Shown: positions 60,402 to 64,000 of the stretch, one piece after another
How the letters are laid out: each line of letters begins with the position of its first letter
Numbering within the stretch: position 1 is the first letter of the stretch
Assembly: GCF_050613355.1 (NCBI RefSeq)
Contig: NZ_CP159618.1
Coordinates: 4,588,001 to 4,652,000, forward strand
DNA: 64,000 bases
Origin: Plantibacter sp035576025
Lineage (GTDB): Bacteria; Actinomycetota; Actinomycetes; Actinomycetales; Microbacteriaceae
Direction of reading: 5' to 3'
Notes under the pieces: model-generated
Told to the model about the DNA's origin: nothing
What the model saw: the letters and a program-made list of their open reading frames with translations, nothing else
The model's database searches: none
Made by a program: the position numbers and the translations under genes

Positions 60402-62429
60402 TTAGTGACCGTGGGCACTGTGATCGACGTGTGCGTGGCCTTCATGCGCTGAGGTCCCCGAGTCGTGCGCGTGAGAACAAGCGACTGCCTCGTTCGGCGG
60501 GACGTTCAGTGTGGGGTTCCTGCCGAAGAAGCCGTAGGGCTTGAGCGTGAACCGTGCGTAGTCGACGGGCATGACCGGCCAGTCCTCCGGTCGCGGGAAG
60601 TGGGTCGGTCCGAACGTGTGCCAGAGCACGATGTCCTCGCCGTCGATCGACTCGTCACCCTCGATGAAGCGCGTGATGCCGTCGCCACCGGGGTTCTGAT
60701 GCACGAAGTCGCCGGCCGCGTACCGCTCAGCAGGGTCGTACTTCGTGACGAACAGGTGCTTCGTGGCGAACTCGGCGCGCTTCGCGATGGATGACGACTC
60801 GTCGGCCATGAGCGTCGGCGACTCCTGCGGGTACAGGACATACCCCGTGGGGCGACCGAGACGGTTCGTCTTCTCGGTGTTCACGATGTGCCACGCCCGC
60901 GCCGACGAGCCGTTCGCCACCCGTCCGGACTCCCCTTCCGACGTCAGGCGCGTGACCTGCTTCGTGAATGCATTGCCGTGCTCGTTGCCAGGGCCGATCG
61001 GCACGCGCACCGCGTCGACCTCCTCGACGGCGTTCGACAGGCCGTCGACCATCATGTCCAGTCGTGCCGAGAACAGGTGCTGGTGGTACGGACCACCGAG
61101 GCCGGGAGCGACCTCCGAGGCATACGGGTAGTCGTTGCCGTCGTCGAGGCCAGGGTAGGCGGACGTGAACAGGATGCCCGTCAGCTTCGACTCGCACTCG
61201 ATGGTGCCGTCGAGGTACAGGTACCAGTAGAAGCCGTAGTCGTAGTTGCCGACGGTGGTGAAGAAGGAGATGACGAGGCGTCGCGAGCGACGGACCTCGT
61301 TCGATCCCGTGTACAGGTCGGAGTGCTTCCACAGGGTGCCGAAGTCCTCCTCGTGCATGCAGATGCCGTTCTCGATCGTGAACGGGTTGCCGAGTTCGTC
61401 AGCCAGCACAGCGTCGAAGTATCTGATCTCACCGACGCAGTCGCAGCCGAGCGCGAGCGAGTTCGTGAACCGGCCGAACAGGTACTCCCCCGTGTCGAAG
61501 TAGTTCTGCCAGAACCGCACGGGGGAGGGATCGCCGTACGGGACGAGCATCTCGTTGATGGAGGCGCGGTAGATGACCGGTCGCTCCTCGCCCGCGTCGT
61601 CGAAGGACAACTGGCGGAGCACGAGTCCCTCGCGGACGTCGAAACCGACCTGGAATCGCCAGTTCCCCCACTCGACGAACTCGCCGTCGACCTGGAAGCT
61701 GGGTCCCTCCGGCTGGGTGATCACGATGGGCTTGAGGCTCGACAGCGGCAGGCCCTGGATCGCCGGGTCGTCGAAGTTGCCGGGCTCCGCCGGGATCGCC
61801 AACGCGGTCGCGTCGACGAGGCGGGTGATGGTGCGGGCTGCGGTGTCGACGTAGGCGCTCAGGCCGTCGACCGGGTGGGCCCATGGATGGTCCGCCGGAT
61901 AGTCCTGTCGGAAGGCGAGCACCCGCACGATGCGGCGGCCGACCTCCTCCGGGAAGTCGTAGTACCCGGCCGACAGCGGAACGACCTTCACCTCGTCGAC
62001 GGTGCAACCCCGGGCGGCGAGAGCGGCGATCCAACCCTCGTCCTCCGCGACGATGTCGGCGATCGCGTCGAACTCCTCGATGAGGATCGGGAGCTGACCT
62101 CGGGACCCGTCGAGGACGACCGTGCTGACGAGCGTCCCGGCGCCGATGGAAACGATGTTGTCCGTCGACCGTCCGGTGGCCATGTCGAGCAGCATCACGC
62201 GAGCGAGCCGCTCAGGCAGAGCGCCCTCGCCGGCCTGCCACGCGAGGACCTCGCGCTTGTGCGGCTCCTCGAGGCCGACGTAGGCGAAACGCGTCGTCTC
62301 CGTGAAGTCGGGGAGCGCGGTCACGGTGTCGCGGATCCTGTCGAACTCTGTTGCCGTCAGGCTCGCGAGTGGGTGCAGCGCCGGGGCGGAATCGCCGTCG
62401 TCGGTGATGATCGGGTCGGTGATGGTCAT
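60402..62429 (-). CDS. Primary-amine oxidase (copper/TPQ type) with His-rich tail
   Basis: 675 residues. The enzyme oxidises primary amines to aldehydes, ammonia and peroxide. TVGNYDYGFYWY places the TPQ-forming Tyr at about residue 396. The catalytic base Asp is in NYFDTGEYLFG, near 312. Copper ligands are the His pair in GGPYHQHLFSA (449 and 451) and His610 in THFPRPEDWPVMP. The last 23 residues contain eight His. ATG at 62429 has AGGAGT six bases upstream; the frame is open far upstream but that part is antisense to the permease gene. It follows the amino acid permease gene. Confidence 0.93.
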   Translation of the reverse strand: MTITDPIITDDGDSAPALHPLASLTATEFDRIRDTVTALPDFTETTRFAYVGLEEPHKREVLAWQAGEGALPERLARVMLLDMATGRSTDNIVSIGAGTLVSTVVLDGSRGQLPILIEEFDAIADIVAEDEGWIAALAARGCTVDEVKVVPLSAGYYDFPEEVGRRIVRVLAFRQDYPADHPWAHPVDGLSAYVDTAARTITRLVDATALAIPAEPGNFDDPAIQGLPLSSLKPIVITQPEGPSFQVDGEFVEWGNWRFQVGFDVREGLVLRQLSFDDAGEERPVIYRASINEMLVPYGDPSPVRFWQNYFDTGEYLFGRFTNSLALGCDCVGEIRYFDAVLADELGNPFTIENGICMHEEDFGTLWKHSDLYTGSNEVRRSRRLVISFFTTVGNYDYGFYWYLYLDGTIECESKLTGILFTSAYPGLDDGNDYPYASEVAPGLGGPYHQHLFSARLDMMVDGLSNAVEEVDAVRVPIGPGNEHGNAFTKQVTRLTSEGESGRVANGSSARAWHIVNTEKTNRLGRPTGYVLYPQESPTLMADESSSIAKRAEFATKHLFVTKYDPAERYAAGDFVHQNPGGDGITRFIEGDESIDGEDIVLWHTFGPTHFPRPEDWPVMPVDYARFTLKPYGFFGRNPTLNVPPNEAVACSHAHDSGTSAHEGHAHVDHSAHGH

Positions 62430-62500
62430 CGCAGTACTCCTGGTTCGGTGTTCGTGGTGCGGAGGTGGGTGGAGCTCGCTGGAAGTCGGTCGACGTGGGA

Positions 62501-63979
62501 TCAGCCGCCGATGGCGTCCATGACGTTCGCATACGCTGCAGGCCGGCGACGCTTCAGGTAGGCGGCCTGGAAGAGACCGATGATCGGGCAGACGACGATC
62601 AGCGCGAGGAGCACTGCGCTGACGGTGCCGAAGGTCGGATTCCCGCTCGCGTCGACGTCGCCCACCAGCATCGGGAAGAACACGATGATGACGATGGCCG
62701 AGCCGACGAGGCCGATGAATCCGAGGCCGGGGGCGATCACCGTGTTCCACAGGCGTCGGTCCTGCTTCGTGCGGGCGAAGTAGACGATGACCGCGAGGCT
62801 CGTGACGGCCATCAGGATGGCGATCGCGAGGGTCGCGACGCCGGCGAACCAGGTGAACACCTGCAGCACGGGGTCGAGCCCGAGCACAGCGAACACCACG
62901 ATGAGCGCCGCAGCGGTCATGCTCTGCACGAGCGACGAGGTGTGGGGCGAGAGGTGCTTCGGGTGGACCCCACCGAGCCGGCCCGGGAGCACTCCTGCGT
63001 TCGCCATCGTGTGCTGGTAACGGGTGATGACGTTGTGGAAGGACAGGACGCACGCGAACATGCTCGTGATGAGGAGGACGTTGATGACGAGTTCACCGAT
63101 CGGGCCGAGGTACATCAGCGTGGTGCGGAGGATCATCGCCCCTGGGTCTTCCGCAGCGACGCCCACGACGTCGTCGGGGCCCCATGCCATGACGAGGGCC
63201 CACGAGGCGAGCGTGTAGAAGAGGCCGATGCCGATGACGGCGATGTACGTCGCGCGGGGGATCGTGCGCGAAGGGTCCTTGGCCTCGTCTCGGAAGATCG
63301 CAGTCGCCTCGAAGCCGATGAATGCGGCGATCGCGAACATCAGACCGACACCGGGCGAACCGGAGAAGACCTGCGACGGCTCGAACGGTTCGGCCGAGAG
63401 ACCGTCGGCTCCACCGTTGATGACGACCGCGGCGGCGAGGACCAAGACGATCCCGACCTCGGCGACGAGGAGCACACCGAGCACTTTCGAGCTGAGGTCG
63501 ATGTGCCGGTAGCCGAGGAAGCCGACGATCGCGATGGCCGCGAGTGCGTAGAGGTACCAGGGGATCTCGGGGGCGCCCAGGCCGGTGAACGTGACGCTCA
63601 GCAGATACCCGATGTAGCCGTAGACCGAGACCTGGATGGTCGTATAGGTGAGGAGCGCGAGGAACGCCGATGCGAGACCCGCCGGTTTGCCGAGGCCGTA
63701 GCCGACGAAGGTGAAGAACGCTCCGGGTTTCGGCACATGACGGGTCATCGCCGAGAGGCCGACGGCGAACAGCAGCAGGATGACCGCAGAGATCGCGTAC
63801 ATGCTCGGGAAGCCGACGCCGTTGCCGAGGAGGATGCCCAGCGGCGCTGCGCCGCCGACGACGGTGAGGGGCGAGGCGGCGGCCACGACCATGAAGACGA
63901 TGGCTGTGACGCCGAGCGATCCTTTCAGGGACCGGGTGGGCTGACCGGCTTCGACTGCCGGTCCTTTCGTGACGGTCAT
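62501..63979 (-). CDS. APC-family amino acid/amine permease
   Basis: 492 residues with about 12 membrane helices. The N-terminus shows LTVVGGAAPLGILLGNGVGFPSMYAISAVIL. FIGFEATAIFRDEAKDPSRTIPRA is the APC signature between helices 6 and 7. A purine-rich GAGGAG precedes the ATG. It is directly upstream of the copper amine oxidase gene (71 bases), so it probably brings in an amine or amino acid that the oxidase uses. Which amine is not known. Confidence 0.9.
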   Translation of the reverse strand: MTVTKGPAVEAGQPTRSLKGSLGVTAIVFMVVAAASPLTVVGGAAPLGILLGNGVGFPSMYAISAVILLLFAVGLSAMTRHVPKPGAFFTFVGYGLGKPAGLASAFLALLTYTTIQVSVYGYIGYLLSVTFTGLGAPEIPWYLYALAAIAIVGFLGYRHIDLSSKVLGVLLVAEVGIVLVLAAAVVINGGADGLSAEPFEPSQVFSGSPGVGLMFAIAAFIGFEATAIFRDEAKDPSRTIPRATYIAVIGIGLFYTLASWALVMAWGPDDVVGVAAEDPGAMILRTTLMYLGPIGELVINVLLITSMFACVLSFHNVITRYQHTMANAGVLPGRLGGVHPKHLSPHTSSLVQSMTAAALIVVFAVLGLDPVLQVFTWFAGVATLAIAILMAVTSLAVIVYFARTKQDRRLWNTVIAPGLGFIGLVGSAIVIIVFFPMLVGDVDASGNPTFGTVSAVLLALIVVCPIIGLFQAAYLKRRRPAAYANVMDAIGG

Positions 63980-64000
63980 GGAGCTCTCCTCGGACGATGC

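Noticed and set aside
1..64000. CRISPR array, rRNA or tRNA genes, riboswitch
   Set aside because: No regularly spaced repeats with unique spacers, no rRNA-like sequence and no tRNA cloverleaf noticed by eye; a covariance search was not possible.

Overview
This is a 64 kb window from a high-GC Gram-positive bacterium. Lipoprotein-type binding proteins, an actinobacterial catalase/Fur pair, NYN-LOTUS and J-domain/NERD proteins, frequent GTG/TTG starts and the GC-rich codon use point to Actinomycetota, most likely a member of Microbacteriaceae. The family-level placement is an inference; there is no rRNA or tRNA in the window to confirm it. No CRISPR array, prophage or replication origin was seen.

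Layout. 1-3468 (minus) is a peptide-type ABC import operon (lipoprotein, DppB-like, DppC-like) that runs off the left edge. 3678-5642 is an AbiE-like nucleotidyltransferase toxin with a frameshifted antitoxin gene and an upstream inverted repeat. It lies next to an orphan sugar-binding lipoprotein (5651-6967). 7075-13691 holds a Cys/Met-type PLP enzyme, the CCA-adding enzyme, a Stealth-family sugar-phosphate transferase, a metallophosphoesterase and a DUF1353 membrane protein. 13725-14576 is a second toxin-antitoxin pair with a Phd-like antitoxin. 14597-19772 is a complete five-gene dipeptide/oligopeptide ABC operon, divergent from an Lrp/AsnC regulator (19968) and close to a Xaa-Pro aminopeptidase (21114); an M18 aminopeptidase (25327) lies further on. 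Together these look like a peptide uptake and breakdown neighbourhood.

22555-37955 is mixed housekeeping: a SulP anion transporter split by a one-base frameshift, an NYN-LOTUS protein, a LssY-like membrane protein, DUF2809 and DUF429 proteins, an HtrA-like membrane protease, a TetR/NAD(P)H oxidoreductase divergent pair, a large RecB-nuclease/helicase fusion and a NUDIX hydrolase. An IS481-type insertion sequence (38216-39622) sits in the middle of a long intergenic palindrome. 39712-49291 holds an MFS exporter, a uracil-DNA-glycosylase-like protein, stress genes (a catalase that seems to start at CTG, Fur, CsbD, a GlsB/YeaQ-type protein, a PfpI/DJ-1 protein), a TetR regulator, a PlsC acyltransferase and an esterase. 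49401-59165 holds a J-domain/NERD fusion, a large LuxR-type ATPase regulator, a small unknown protein, a yoeB remnant, a two-part methyltransferase and an RND exporter with a coiled-coil insertion. 59820-63979 is an amine catabolism operon (APC permease, copper amine oxidase, small membrane protein).

Most genes are ordinary chromosomal functions. The less ordinary signals are the damaged AbiE and SulP genes, the second toxin-antitoxin pair, the palindrome-targeted IS, the CTG-start catalase, the decayed yoeB and some unusual domain architectures. I did not find a clearly new multi-gene system.
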